Positions 22,601 to 35,170 are shown, counted from the stretch's first letter. The stretch: DNA of 64,000 bases from Adineta ricciae (GCA_905250025.1 CAJNOJ010000359.1:8656-72655); one strand, 5' to 3'. Made by a program: numbers and translations. The notes: a model not told the origin generated them from the letters alone.

Positions 22601-25600
22601 TTTGATCAAAGTACTTTTGCCAACACCAGCACCTCCATTAATGAAATGAAAAAATTGTTTATCGCTATTTTTAATCAAATTCATTGCATTTAAGGTATAT
22701 TTTCTTTGATTATCATTGAGATTTCTCATCATTTCTTCATATTCAGTGTTTGGTATTTGTTTCGGAACATTAAAATGTTCTACTCTTTCACTTCGAGTAT
22801 TTAGACCCATTTCGAGAAATATATCGCCTTCATTATTTCCCATTTCATAGATGAGAAATTCATTCTTATCTTGATCATACTCGATATTTGTATCGTCGAT
22901 ATCATTCTCATTTTCTCTCTCTTTACTCTCTGCTAAAGCCTTCTCAAATTCATTAGCTTCACGATGAACATATTCTGATCTTTTTTGTTGAATTAAATCT
23001 TTATACAGTTCGAATTGTTCTTCATGATTTATGTAAATGAGATCTTCTTCCTCATTGTTCCATGGCAAAAATAGCATGAGCTGTTCTCTGTAATAATTTT
23101 CTGGATCTTGATGTAATTTAAAATTTCTGAATCTTATTATCTTTTTCTTGGTTCTTTTTTTAATCCAACCTTTTCCATTTTTCATCTTCAAAACAATAGC
23201 TCTCTCATCAACTTCTTCTGTGTTATTTTCATCATCAGAATTTTCCACAATTTCAGTACTACCAATTTTTCTCTTTGACACATTGTATAACGAAGCAAAA
23301 TCGGCTAGACAGACATCTTTCATCTCGTCAGGTCTATTACTGTAAATATCAATCAAACCTTCAACAAAAACATCTTTTGAATCAGACTCTAGTTTTTGAA
23401 GAATTTCATCTGACTTGAGCATAGAAATTCTATTTTCTGGTTTATTCGTATTAATAAATATTGTGCTTCTGCTACTGACTGAAAGAGGAATACTTAAAAT
23501 ATGATAAACAGCTTCTTGTGCTGAGATTTCGCTAGAATTCAAAAACTTATTTGCAATAATTCTAAGACGTTCTTTGACTGTATTATTACCTTGTTTTAGC
23601 TCATTCAATGCATCCCGTAGTAGCTTAGACGTTCCATTTTCAGAATTACTGATGTAATCAACACAATATGTTAAACACGCATAAGGATCGAGAATAAACT
23701 GAATGTCCATATTTGCCCGATGCAATGACATTATCAGTGGATTATAGGCATTGATTCGAATCTCATTTGGAGCACGTTTCAAGAATACTTTTGGCTTTTT
23801 CAATCCAGCTCGAATCATCTGAATATATTCTTCTTCATTCATATTAATATTATTTAAGAATTCTTCGAAAGTTAATACATTATCTTTATCTTTCGATATT
23901 TTGTCAAGTTCTTTCTTTACATTCTGTCTATATAAGGTGACTTCTTCACGTTTCTTTCTAGACAGCGTTTCATCATCACCTAATGGTTCCAAAATCATTG
24001 TTTTGCTCATGGGAAAATATGGAATATCAAATCGACACTTGATTTCACCATTTACACGTATTTTACAAGTAAATGAATGCTTATGACGTTGCAAACAAAT
24101 AAGTTTTTCAGAAAATTCCGTTGACTTAGCATTAACAGAAATCAATTTATCAATAAATTCCACGCATCTCGTAATTGATTCAGGATCATTTTTATCGTAT
24201 TTGGGTGCATTTTTTAACCAAAGCAAAGCATGAACATGTGGTGAACCACGAGCTTGAAATTCAATTCGGACGTATTTGTCAACTAATTCATATTCTTGAA
24301 ATGGACCGCAAGGAGCTGATAATATTTCCCATAAACATTTTAATCTGTGTTCAAAATAGCGAACACAAGTTACAGGATCGTTTCTTATCAATTCGCATTT
24401 CTTTTCATAGTCCATATTCTCTGCTTCTTCTAATGTTATTACTTTGTTTTCTAACACTTCGGTCAACATGACAATAAGTTCCGACCACTGTGTTTCTGCT
24501 GCTGATAAGGTTAGAAATAACGTTGGACATCCTAACTGCCTAGTCATGGCCATAACTTCTTTCTTTTTCAATTCCCAGAACGCTGGTGAAGATCGATCAA
24601 ATCTCAAGAATGTAAAAGCATCATCACCATGTATTAATCCATTTACGTAATCTCGATTGAGCATTTGTGCAACAGTTACATTTTTCGTGTTTTTGGTTTT
24701 TCTCAAATTAATTGAAATAGCATCAGCAAATTTTCTTGTTTGTAGTTTCTTATATGTGAAAAAGAGTTTTGACACTCGACCACATCTCCTATCAAACATT
24801 CTCAATTCTGACTTAGCGATCTTAGCATATGTCAGTTTGACATTTTCTTTGATTTTCCGTTGTTTTCCACAATAGATTTTTGGAAATGTCAGTTCATCGA
24901 CTTTCAAATCCATTAAGATCGATATAGGTCTATTATTCTCTCCTGGAGCAAACTTAATACCAGTATCATTTCGATCTTCGCTTTCATCATATAACAACGT
25001 CTCAGTAGCAACTGGATTGATTGGCTTGTCGTCACATTCATTCCAATCGTCATCTTGATCAACATCTTCTGTCATCTTTTCATGCACGTCAACCTTTTTA
25101 TCTTCGTTATTCACTATGAAATTTTCTCTTTCATTAGAATATTCCTTAATCCAGTCATTAGATATAACGATACCTTCATCTTTATACAGTTCCTGTTTAA
25201 CAAGATATGCTATAGCGGTATGCACAACTTTTGGTCGAATAGTTTCATACATAAAAGCATTTTTATTTTTCATTTGTCTTATGAGCTTCAACTGAATCGT
25301 ATGAGTATCACTAAAGCTTCTAGGCAATATTGACACATTTGTGTCAACGTTCATGGGAACATTTACTAAATTGCCTTTGAGACCAAATTGTTTACAAAAG
25401 CCTAAACTTCGAATTGCCATAAAAGGAATTCGCGGTGATATCAATCTTTCTTCTAACTCAGTTAAGACTTTTAAACAATCTGGTACTTCATAGAATACTA
25501 AACCATTTGAAAGACTGAGATTAGGTACTTTTTTCGACATAATGTCCTTTCTACAAGTGGCACATAATTTAATAAGCGCATGTTTTAGATAACAAACCGT

Positions 25601-26158
25601 GTCGATAAATTCTTTGGTTAATCCTTTGTTTGTTAACATCTCAACTGTATATTCTCTGATTGAATATTCAAACCATAAACCACCACAACAACTACAAATA
25701 TGGGTAGGCCCTTCTTTTATTTTTGATTCATAGTCTGATTTCATGGTATCAAAATTATTTTTGTATTTTTCTCTATTGTTGTGTATTCTTAACGCATTTT
25801 TTCTTCTCTCCACCTGTTTGAATTCATCATCCTTTCGTGCAATTTTCAGAGCTTCGGCTCTTCTTTTATTATCTTCTGTTTTGAACTCAATATCTTGTCG
25901 TTCAATCCTATGACCTGCAGCTCGTCGTTTATTATCTTCCGTTTTGAATTCATCATCCTTTCGTGCAATTTTCAGAGCTTCGGCTCGTCGTTTATTATCT
26001 TCTGTTTTGAATTCATCATCTTGCCGTTCGGTTTTATGGGAACTTGCTCGTCTTCTATTTTCTAACAAACGAAACTCATCGTCAGTTCTTCTTTCTCTCA
26101 TTCTCATAGCAAGCTCGGAATTTTTCTGAGAGATAGATCTTCTTTTCAGTTTTGGCAT
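19607..26158 (-). CDS. Helentron protein: Rep (HUH) - PIF1 helicase - EEP endonuclease - OTU protease, with one stop codon
   Basis: A 2067-codon frame ends at TAG (19955-19957) but continues in the same frame for 116 codons to 19607. Domains in order: five repeats of a ~22-residue charged motif (DDEFKTEDNKRRAEALKIAR; residues 12-120); a Cys-rich CSCCGGLWFE region; Rep HUH motif RGSPHVHALLW (about 640) and possible catalytic tyrosines in YCVDYISN. The PIF1-type helicase has Walker A GGAGVGKST (about 1178), LLIIDEISMVG, and SQGGTYEKV...ELYVACSRA. The EEP endonuclease covers about 1650-1870, with IVGDFNIDLKP. The OTU domain has GDGNCLYSS (about 2018). The OTU catalytic His side (YYNGTHYDALLP) lies beyond the stop. 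Helitrons move by rolling-circle replication; EEP and OTU fusions are typical of the Helentron branch. Only the OTU module would be lost by the single stop. Confidence 0.9.
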
Positions 26159-26316
26159 TTTTTCGAATTAACTGAGAGAGTGCCTGCGATATAGTTGATT
26201 TTATTTTAATACTATACAGACAATGGAATGAGACAGTTTAAAACTAGTCTTCAAAAGCTTGAATAAGACAATATATCACTTCGATTATGTACGTATATGT
26301 ATCAAGTACAGTCTCT

Positions 26317-26415
26317 TCTTGGTGAGACTTCTGTATGTCTCGAAACTTAGTGAGACTCCTGTGTGTCTCGGAACTTGGTGAGACAGTTGTGTATCTCGGA
26401 ACTTAATGAGATAAT
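26317..26415 (+). repeat. ~28-bp minisatellite, 3.5 units
   Basis: Units of the form CTTGGTGAGAC...TGTGTGTCTCGGAA, each with an internal GAGAC/GTCTC inverted pair. It lies just upstream of the Helentron frame and is probably part of its 5' end. Confidence 0.7.
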
Positions 26416-26420
26416 CAAGA

Positions 26421-26930
26421 AAAGTTTCCTTCGAATCAAAGTCTCGCCAGAATCTATGAAGATATACTCGATAGAAAGTGAGAAGCGTTAGAATCACCGT
26501 AAGATTAGTATTCACTTTTTAGCAAAAATCTAATGAATCTTGTTATTTGAACAAAGTAGTTAGTCAGTAGTTTTATTATTTGTTTGAAAAAAAAGAAAAT
26601 CTAGAAAAGCAAAACAAATAAATGATTGCCACTTTTGAACACAAACAATTTTATTGAGAAAGGGAACTAATTGTTCAATCCACACCTCATTTGTTTTGGA
26701 AAGATCTTCTTTCATCAAATTTATGAATGAAAGTAAAACAGATAAATATTTGTACGAAAAAATAAATAGTTTGTTTTGCTTTTCATTGACTATTTTATTT
26801 GGTAAAAGAAAAACCGATTTTTACAATCTTTTTTTTAATACAAGATCAAAAAAAAGTCTTTTCTTTTCGCTGTTGAAATCTTAATCAATGCCGTATTGAT
26901 TGTGCAGTTGTTAGAAATCAATTGACGAAT
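26421..26930. other. No gene recognised
   Basis: Between the Helentron and the cold-shock-like gene; AT-rich, likely includes the 3' end of the latter. No supported feature. Confidence 0.35.
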
Positions 26931-26938
26931 GACTAAGT

Positions 26939-27654
26939 TTATTTTTTGTTCAGAGCTTCACGGAAAAGCATTGCCCTGGAATGGAATGCAACTTAATTCA
27001 TGTCAAATTAAGAATAAATTAATAATACTTACAATGTTGACTGGAATAATTCACCAGACACTTCCGTTTGGTTTTGGTTTGTTTCTTTTTTCTTCGGAAT
27101 TTTTCCCAACTTGCTAATTGAATTGATATTTCTTTCAGTAATATCAATATCAATGGCTTCGTAGCCCCGCGAAGCTATAAGAGAAAGAGAGATCATTTGT
27201 TTATGTTATGACTATAACTCAACAACTCACTCTTTATGATATCGAATTTGCAGGTATCACCTACAAAGAACTTCTTTGGATGGACCCGATCGTTCAGTGA
27301 AGCTTCTCGCGCAAAAACATCAGGCCAAGAAGGTTGATTCTTACTAAAAAAAGAATGAAAAAATTAAATAGCAAAAAAAGAATACTAATTACCGTTTTAT
27401 AAAACCGAAATGTTTCAGCCGATTAACCGTGACGAAAACACCTTTGGCACCTTTTTCTAATAATAAAGATATTTGTTTTAGTTTTTAAAATAAAATTTCC
27501 TACCAACAAGAAAATAACCATTGTTATTATCCGGTCGCTCAACATTGCGTTTCAGATGAGTAGTCGTTCGACTGCTGTGAACACTAATTCCATCATCATT
27601 GTCGTCGAGGAAAACGGATTCATCAACCGGTGAATTTGCTTCGTTCATTGCCAT
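26939..27654 (-). CDS. Cold-shock-domain (Y-box-like) protein, five exons
   Basis: Exons 27654-27504, 27456-27393, 27343-27231, 27174-27033 and 26975-26939 total 507 nt (168 aa). Every intron has GT-AG borders and correct phase. Residues about 50-120 follow the Y-box cold-shock domain pattern: KGVFVTVNRLKHFGFIKR (strand 1 plus an RNP1-like GFI), PDVFAREASL (RNP2-like), VGDTCKFDII, then SRGYEAIDIDI where Y-box proteins have the G-AxAANVTG end. The N-terminus is acidic and Ser-rich, the tail basic. Cold-shock domains bind single-stranded nucleic acid; metazoan members act in mRNA handling. The RNP aromatic residues differ from the usual ones, so binding may be weaker. A 29-bp tandem repeat lies directly upstream of the ATG. 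The start is the first of two close ATGs. Confidence 0.8.
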
Positions 27655-27660
27655 AATGAT

Positions 27661-27746
27661 CGATAACTGATAAGACCAAACGAATTTATCAATAATTGGT
27701 AAGACAAAACGAAACTATCGATAATTGATAAGACCAAACAAAATTA
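27661..27746. repeat. 29-bp tandem repeat, three units, upstream of the cold-shock-like gene
   Basis: CGATAACTGATAAGACCAAA and two related units at 27690 and 27719, ending 7 bases from the start codon. Its position covers the 5' UTR or promoter. Confidence 0.7.
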
Positions 27747-28163
27747 AACGAGCAGGAATACAAGTCACTGCTATGATCAATTCCATATCATTGTCAGCAA
27801 GAGATTAATTCTGATTTTGATCGAACAAATCAAAATGTTTTATTTATTCATAACTGATAGAGATATTATTATCAATATCGATTTCATTGGATTTATTTAA
27901 TCAAACAAAACACAAAGTTGTCATGAAATGGTATAATCATGAACGGATCTTGAAAAAAATAAAATGCAGAGATGAATATAGTTTGCAACTTTTTGAAGTA
28001 CACATAACACTCGGATTTGAATCCGATGTTTCCGCATTTATTTTTCGTTCTGTTCGTACTGATCGACATATATATACATATGACCGTTAACTGGAACAAT
28101 TGTATTCATCTAAGATCATTCATTGTTTGTCAATGATTATCATCTAAAAACGATTTTCTTGAA

Positions 28164-31052
28164 ATGACACGAAAGTATATAAAGAAAAGCACTACGAAAC
28201 AGTACGACAACAATGATTTACAGCAGGTTATCGAGGCAGTAAGAAATGGATCGTCTATACGAGATGCTGCAAATAACTATCACGTTCCTTATACTACGTT
28301 AAACTCACATGTCAATTATTTCGTATTATATGATGAACCCGGTCGACCAACAAAGTTTAGTGAACTGGAAGAGAAGTATTTAGAAGAAGCGGCTCTCGCT
28401 TTACAGGTAAAATTCTTTCTAATCACGAATATTTATGACATTTTACTTCCGAAGAATTGGGGACGACCTTTGATGATTGATGAATTTCTCGAAATGGCCA
28501 AGGAATACGCCGCTTCTCTCAATAAAAGTCACTTATTTTCATCAGGAACGCCATCGTACGACTGGTTTCGTTCTTTTTTGCATCGACACAAAAATCTCAT
28601 TTTGAAAAAGTCACGTCCATTAGAGAAAAAACGAGCATCAGTTACAATGGTACAAGTAGATGCTTGGTTTGACATATTGTCCAGAGTTATTCGTGAGAAC
28701 GACTTATTAAATCGTCCAGGACAAATATTCAACTGCGATGAGACAGGTAAAACATCGTTCCAAATATTCGAATGTATCTTTTCAGTACCTACGCTATCTT
28801 TGAATTATCTCAGGTTTGTCCGATCGTATCAGTTATTCGAAAGTGCTAGTTCGTCGACGAACATCTAATGCCTATCGAACTCAAGGTGGCACTGATGGAA
28901 AATCATACACAAGCGTTATGTTCTGCGCCTCAGCAACTGGTTTTCTCTTGCCTCCGTTTGTTATTTACAAATCGAAACGGCTGTTCCAAGAATGGTGTAC
29001 TGGTGGACCTACTGATACTGGTTACAGCAATTCTGACAAGTAAGTTTTTATGCCTAAACTCTATCGATGTACTAATGAAGAGTTTCAAAACAAATCGACA
29101 AGAAAGTCTAAGAGTATGATCTGATTAACTATCATTACGTGTCGTTCAACACATTACACTTAGTTTAACTGAATTATTTCTGCTTTCTAGTGGTTGGATC
29201 AATCATCAGTTGTTCTACGAATGGTTTGATCAAATCTTTTTGAAACATACGAAAGATTTGCCTCGTCCATTGGTTTTAATTGCTGATGGTTTGAGCAGTC
29301 ATTTCAAAGTCGAAACATTGAGACTGGCTGTCCAGCATGAAGTGTAAGTAGTCAAAAGGCTTATTTATGCCCCAATCATAACACTCTCAAGAATTGGATA
29401 AGAAGGGATTCAAATATTTTTAGTATAATTCTATGTCTACCATCGAATGCAACTCATATCTTACAACCTTTGGACCTGGTGTTTTTTAATACATTGAAAC
29501 TGAACTGGAAAACGTAGGTATTTTCGACAAATTACATTTACTATTGTCGTTCTTGAAAAGGATCTACTTAACTTTGAGAGTAGTACATGAAGCACTGGAA
29601 ATTGATGAAGTTTTCGAATCTTCGATGAACTGATTGATTATCAGAAATCATATGTTTCGATATCCGAAGAACAGAAAGAAAATTATTGAGTCTTTTATCC
29701 TGCACATGCTTCATAAGACTGAAAGAATCTGAAACTTCAAAATCTCATACCGTAGCATGAGAAACTCAAATAAACCTTCTTCTCTCCAATCGGCAAAATT
29801 TACTAGCTTACTGGATAAAAATTATACTTCATAAATGGGTACTATCACTTTTTTAGAGTATTGAGAAAGGAATATGATCGAACGCAAAATAAAAACATCA
29901 ACAAAAACAGATTTCCAGCTTTGCTGAGTGAGCTGTGGACAACCAATGCTATTACTGGAAAAATAAATATCGTTAAATCATTTATTACTTCGGGTGTATT
30001 TCCATTGAATCGTCATGCTATTGATAATTCACGTATTTTACAATCAAACGCCTCTGTTAATACGCTGTCATCATCAATTGGTACGAATGGGAATAACACG
30101 ACAGCTACACCATTATTCAACAGTGTTCAGCCGGTCATACTACCTCCAGTACCAGCTGATACGTCGAATTCGGATCAATATGACTCGTCTTCTTTTGGAA
30201 CGTCACAGAATGCAATTGCTACTCTGAGTCAAATACTTGATATCACAGCATTACAAAGTAATTCTCGTGGACGTGACACGGTGGATATGAATGTCCACGC
30301 TAATTACGTCGATGGTGAAGAAGATGAAGCCGGTGACGAAGGAGACGATGGTGAAGAAGATGACGCCGGTGACAAGGATGTTCGTGATGAAGATGATGAC
30401 GAAGACGACGCTGAAGACAACGATAGTGATGAAAGCTACGTTCCTCACTCATCATCATCATCAAAAGCACGCGCAAAACGGAGGAGATCATCGTCAAGAA
30501 CCACGCGTACTGACTCGAGTGACGAAGGTAATCCTAAGGACTGAGATACAAACACAAAACCTGGTTTCTGTATATAAGATTTTCATATGGACGTATCGTA
30601 TCAAGACTCAATAGTTTCCTCCAATAACACTGCTCAAAAATCTGTAAGAAACACCACCAAAACATCGAAAGAAAAGAGACAATCTTTATCGGCAACATCC
30701 AAAAGAAAACGGAAACGAGTTTCATTCGATATTATGGGCTTCAATTCTTGCGAAGAAGATGGTAGGTTGAACCATTGTTCTATTAGTACACTAAAAGTAA
30801 TATTCTGATAATATTTTAGCAGACGTGCCATCTGACAAGTCACCGGATCCGCATACAGCTATACAAAATACACTGAAAGTAGTTTTTGGCTCAACTTCGC
30901 AAACACAAGCAACTAACTCTACGAAAAGAACGATGCTAAAACGAACAGATGGAAGGATTATGACAGAGAACGATGTCATTCAGCAACTTGAGGAACAGCG
31001 TAGAAAAAAGGATGAGAAAAAACCACGTCGAACTTATCGAAAATCCAGTTGA
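28164..31052 (+). CDS. Pogo/Tigger-like DDE transposase, eight exons, intact
   Basis: Exons 28164-28406, 28455-28746, 28814-29039, 29191-29343, 29424-29513, 29857-30527, 30579-30761 and 30820-31052 total 2091 nt (696 aa). All junctions agree in phase. Domains: Psq-type HTH (QVIEAVRNGSSIRDAANNYH, about 20-55); CENP-B-type second HTH region (about 85-130); DDE core with D176 (IFNCDET), D286 (LVLIADG) and D322 (HILQPLD). The last spacing of 35 fits pogo. An acidic then Ser/Arg-rich tail and a lysine-rich end (MTENDVIQQLEEQRRKKDEK) follow. The first intron is 48 nt and read-through, so a plain frame search misses it. I see no terminal inverted repeats in the flanks. It is therefore either a young transposon with unrecognised ends or a domesticated transposase gene. 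Confidence 0.85.
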
Positions 31053-32255
31053 GGACAATATCGTGCTAAGACAACAAACGGTATGTTTAACTAGGTATCA
31101 CAAAATATGCTAGCAGTTGGACAATGTTGATAGACGAAGAATAGCTTGAGTATTTGTCTTTAACAAAACGTTATTTCATACATTTAGATTCGTCTGATAC
31201 ATTATCATAAGCAGTGCCTTTTTTCTGAATCATCGTTTAATTTATCACTTACCTACTCGTCTTCGTCAAGTATTTCTCAATGTTTTCATGCATTATATGC
31301 ACAAGAATGTAAGCCTGTTACATTTACCTCGCTCCCTTTCAACGATAGTATGTTTTAAGTCTTTCTAGGTGTACCGGTGTGATATACCGTGATCCGTTCT
31401 ACCTTCTCTGCAGTTATCCATGACATATTTATGATCAAACTTATTCCTATTTGAAAATCGACGGATAAATTCGAATTTTGTAAAGCACATAATATTGTAC
31501 ACTAGTACTTACTTCAAAACTTTGGCATCTACTTATTCTACTTTAAAGAATTCTTTCCCTTCTCTTTCAAAATACTCCAAGTACATTCATCCTCGAAAAG
31601 TAATGATTTTACCGTTCGAAACTTTCAAATTATCATGAATTAGTGTCACAAAAACATTTTACAGCGACCGCAACATATTTATCTCACTGCTGTCTTGTCC
31701 TTTTACGTCTATACTACTTTGTACATTACGCAACTTCATTCTCATAGAAACCAATTTTTTTTCGGTGCTCATTTATCACATTTTGTATATATGAAGTAGT
31801 GTATTTATTCAATTGTGCAGCGTGACTTTGTTGTTTATTCTTATCATTTTTATTCATATACAACGACAACTCAATTTCTATAGCTCAATAATTCTCAAGA
31901 TAGTTGCGCATAAGTGAAGATTGCTGCTCTATGATAAGCACCGACATTGTCATCTATCTATAGCATTATTTAGGGTGAACGTTGCTGCACAGCGTATACA
32001 AAAAATTTTGTTGATTTGAACCGTATGGTTAGTTACAGTTCGCTCGATACGAGAAATATATGGATGCGAAAGAAATCACTTTTTAGGAGCTTTTGGATGA
32101 AACTGAAAAGTTTCACATTTATCTCATGTGAGGATTCGTCATCTTTCGTGAGGAGATAGAGTTCGATGAGCTGAATAGCTCCTCTAAGACGAGTAGTAGT
32201 CAATCTTTGATTGCAAAGATGCTATAAGATTTGCTAGTTTCTCTCTAGCTAACAT
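31053..32255. other. No gene recognised
   Basis: AT-rich downstream flank of the transposase gene. No inverted copy of the upstream flank was noticed and no coding signal. Confidence 0.4.
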
Positions 32256-32263
32256 AGCTGGGA

Positions 32264-32850
32264 TGATCCGAATTACCCCAGATAGATTGCATGAGTGATC
32301 CGAATTACCCCAGATAGATTGCATGAGTGATCCGAATTACCCCAGATAGATTGCATTGGTGATCCGAATTACCCCAAGTTGGCTTTCTCGAAAAAAATGG
32401 TGTTTTCAACGGCTGACATCGTGATGATCACTATGCTTCTGTATCTCATCAGTTCGACTTGATATTCTCAGGTCCCATAGAAGAGACCATGCGCTCTCCA
32501 ATGGTACCATTTTTGCGGTTAAAAGCATGAGAAAAAATTGCATCATGAGTTGGGGAAATAATTTATTCTCATTTCTGCTGGAATGATCCGAATTACACCA
32601 AGTAGTTTACATAAGTGATCCGAATTGTCCAAACTAGGGTAAATCGGATCACTTTTTGCACCTCTTTAGTATTTTGATCAATACTTTTTTCTGGTAAGTG
32701 CTATTGGGGAGATCGTTTCGCCAGTTGATAGAGCATGTTCTGTTCTAGTCACGATACCGAAGTCAGCTTTCTATCACAACTAACAACGAAGAACGAATCA
32801 AAACATTTTCAATCACTACCATTTTGATCCGAATTACCCCAGCTGACTCT
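32264..32850 (+). repeat. 32-bp tandem repeat and scattered TGATCCGAATTACCCCA motifs
   Basis: Four units with exact 32-bp period start at 32264, 32296, 32328 and 32360, built on TGATCCGAATTACCCCA plus GATAGATTGCATGAG. Further single copies lie near 32584, 32617 and 32825, and an inverted one (GGGTAAATCGGATCAC) at 32637-32652. The inverted copy and flanking position suggest a non-autonomous transposon with subterminal repeats. Confidence 0.7.
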
Positions 32851-33197
32851 ACACTTTTGTCTCTTATATTTTTTACGAGAATAAATTAATCCAGAAAGTG
32901 AAGAATTGATCAAGAACTATTGTCAAAATAATGAAATCTACATTTGTTATTTGAACACTAGTAAATGACTCCAAATAACAACTTACAGCTAATTTACACA
33001 TACATTCTGAAGATAAAGTCTCTCTTGAAGGTGTGAGAATGAGATAAGGAGAAAAGTACGGAATTCTGAAGTTCTGGAATCTCATGAAATCTAATAGAAG
33101 CCTTAAGATTGCGTACTTTTCTTCTTCATTGAGGTTCAAATTGATCCATATCCACATTGTTTTTGTCGAGTATTTCTATGAGATTTTTCGTGACGAT

Positions 33198-33214
33198 ACA
33201 CACACCCTCACCCT
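33198..33214 (+). repeat. Telomere-like C-rich block
   Basis: ACACACACCCTCACCC, the same mixed unit as at 55 kb. It lies to the left of the minus-strand membrane-glycoprotein remnant. Confidence 0.45.
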
Positions 33215-34389
33215 TAATAGATAATTATATGAGAAAATCAAATAAGAGCAAATTTGATGATTCGAATGAAAGAAAAAACAATAGTAACGTTTCACTATAA
33301 TTTCGTGTTTTCTTCCTCTGTTTTCAATATTATTAGTGGAATTACGTTACTATTAAACATTGAAAATAAAAAGAAAGTCTTTTGTTTTCTCTTATATTCT
33401 ATTTTAATTTTCCGAATGGATGGATTCATATAGAGAAAAATATAAAATTATTTGTCAGCTATTTTCCATGAAAACAACTCTTGATTATTCTTTATTATAG
33501 CATGAAGTGATAGACGAAACATGATTAAAAAAAGAAAAGACAGTAAAAGACATAACATTAACACAAAAAATCTATTGAATAATGTAAGAAGTGCGTCTAG
33601 ATGATGAAAACACAACAAAATCAATTCTACTAATTTTAGTCTTAATAAGTATCGAAATAGATGAATTGTGTAAAACGATTGTATAAAAACATCTATAATA
33701 ATGAATTTGTTGATCGGTAACTGGTTTTTCTGTATGATTGATTGAAGATTAATACAGTATGGATTCAATTGAAACAATGAATAATAATAATAAAAAATTG
33801 AATCTGTATTTTTTGTATTGTATTGAAACAGTTCAGTCTTGTTAATTACTTGACAGTCACAATTCTAGGTACAACTACGAAGACAAAAAAATGATTCTAT
33901 CTACTATACGATAGACTGGTACATTGCGTGCGAAAAAGAAATTGAATAAAACGGTTGATTTTCAGAAGTCTCAAAAAAATGATATAGTAATTTTAGATAA
34001 TGCTTTCATGATCTTCTTCGAAAAATTCTACCGATGTTATGCTCGAATGATCTGATGACAAATCAAACGAATCTCTGACGTAATCATATCTTTTTGTTAG
34101 TGGAGAAAAAGGTTTTCTATATGAATTATTGGTCGACAAAACATTTGGTGAATCAATTAATATTTCTAAAGGTAAAGATTCAAGTATTTTCTTTGAACTA
34201 AGAGACTCCAGTTCAATAGTAGGATTATTTATGTTTAACGAATGACGCATGAATTTATTAGAAGCACTTTGACCTAAGAAAGACTGATGTACATTATCGT
34301 ACAATGTATTATTCTTCGCGGCAGATCTAACACCAACTTCCATATCATTTGAAGAATTACGATCGTGAAAAGTTCTTTTTTACAACTTA

Positions 34390-35059
34390 TACTAATTAAA
34401 CAATCGATCAATTTTCTGTAAAAAGAGTTTAGACACAAAAATGACAACCGAAATAACTACAATAAGAATAAAAATTAAAACGGCTATTAAAGTTTTCGGC
34501 CATATTTTTTTTTTAATCGTACGATGAATGTTAGATTGAAATTCTAAGTGAGCATTTTCTATGTGTTTTTTTTGTTCAAGTGCTGCATTGATTTAGGACG
34601 AGATATCCAGAATCTCTTTTAAATTTCCAATTTGGACTTCAACAGGATTTACTGACTAATCAATTCTATATATACGTGTATATGTTCATAACTAGCATTA
34701 AAAATAAATATACAGCTTTCAACTCTATCACAAACACCACCTAAACATGGAAAATCAAGCGTACCACAAGAAATAAAACTATTACAACGTGTTTTAATAA
34801 TGGCTACATTTGTTATAATAGTGAAAACATTTTCATTTTTCTTACCACCTTTTTCAAAGCATTGCAAAGATGTGTAAACACTAATTGCATGTATATTAGA
34901 TGCTATTTTTATAATATGTGGTGAAGATAAATCAACTGTTTCTTCTAGACAATCGTTAACCGATGTGTTCAATATAATTAATTTCAGACACGGATGTTGA
35001 ATCGAATTAAACACAGGCACTGGAATAGAACAATACATATATTTCGATTGTTCATCCAT
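34390..35059 (-). pseudogene. Envelope-like membrane glycoprotein, remnant
   Basis: The frame 35059-34649 encodes a Cys-rich ectodomain piece with at least seven Cys. A one-base frameshift near 34649 leads to a heptad-like region (IGNLKEILDISS, one stop, then INAALEQKKHIENAH). A strong transmembrane span (LIAVLIFILIVVISVVIFV) and a short basic tail with a stop follow. Cys-rich ectodomain, membrane-proximal coiled coil and single C-terminal anchor are the layout of class I fusion glycoproteins of env-bearing retroelements and some RNA viruses. The similarity is by layout, not proven homology. The N-terminal part is missing. A further frame at 34343-33993 (Ser-rich, soluble) may be a cytosolic exon or unrelated. 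Confidence 0.4.
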
Positions 35060-35170
35060 CTATCCACATGAATCTTAGTTGGCCGATTAAACTCTTATAT
35101 CATAAGCTCATGAAGCAAATTGAAGAATCATCTAAATAAAATGACTATAGTCTGTCTACATTGTTCTAAA

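Larger units (their letters stand above)
19459..26420 (-). mobile_element. Helentron (Helitron-related) element, near full length
   Basis: The 6.5-kb Rep-helicase-endonuclease-OTU reading frame lies between a GC-rich stem-loop on its 3' side (19459-19477, CTAAGG/CCTTAG) and a minisatellite on its 5' side (26317-26415). Tandem repeats and a 3' hairpin are usual in Helentrons. The exact outer ends are not determined. Confidence 0.65.

Noticed and set aside
28407-28454. Reading the pogo-like protein straight through this stretch
   Set aside because: The 48-nt segment has GTAAAA...CCGAAG borders and inserts hydrophobic residues foreign to the family; it is an in-frame intron.
30251-30614. Several overlapping frames on both strands
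   Set aside because: Shadows of the GAT/GAA-rich acidic tail of the pogo-like transposase.
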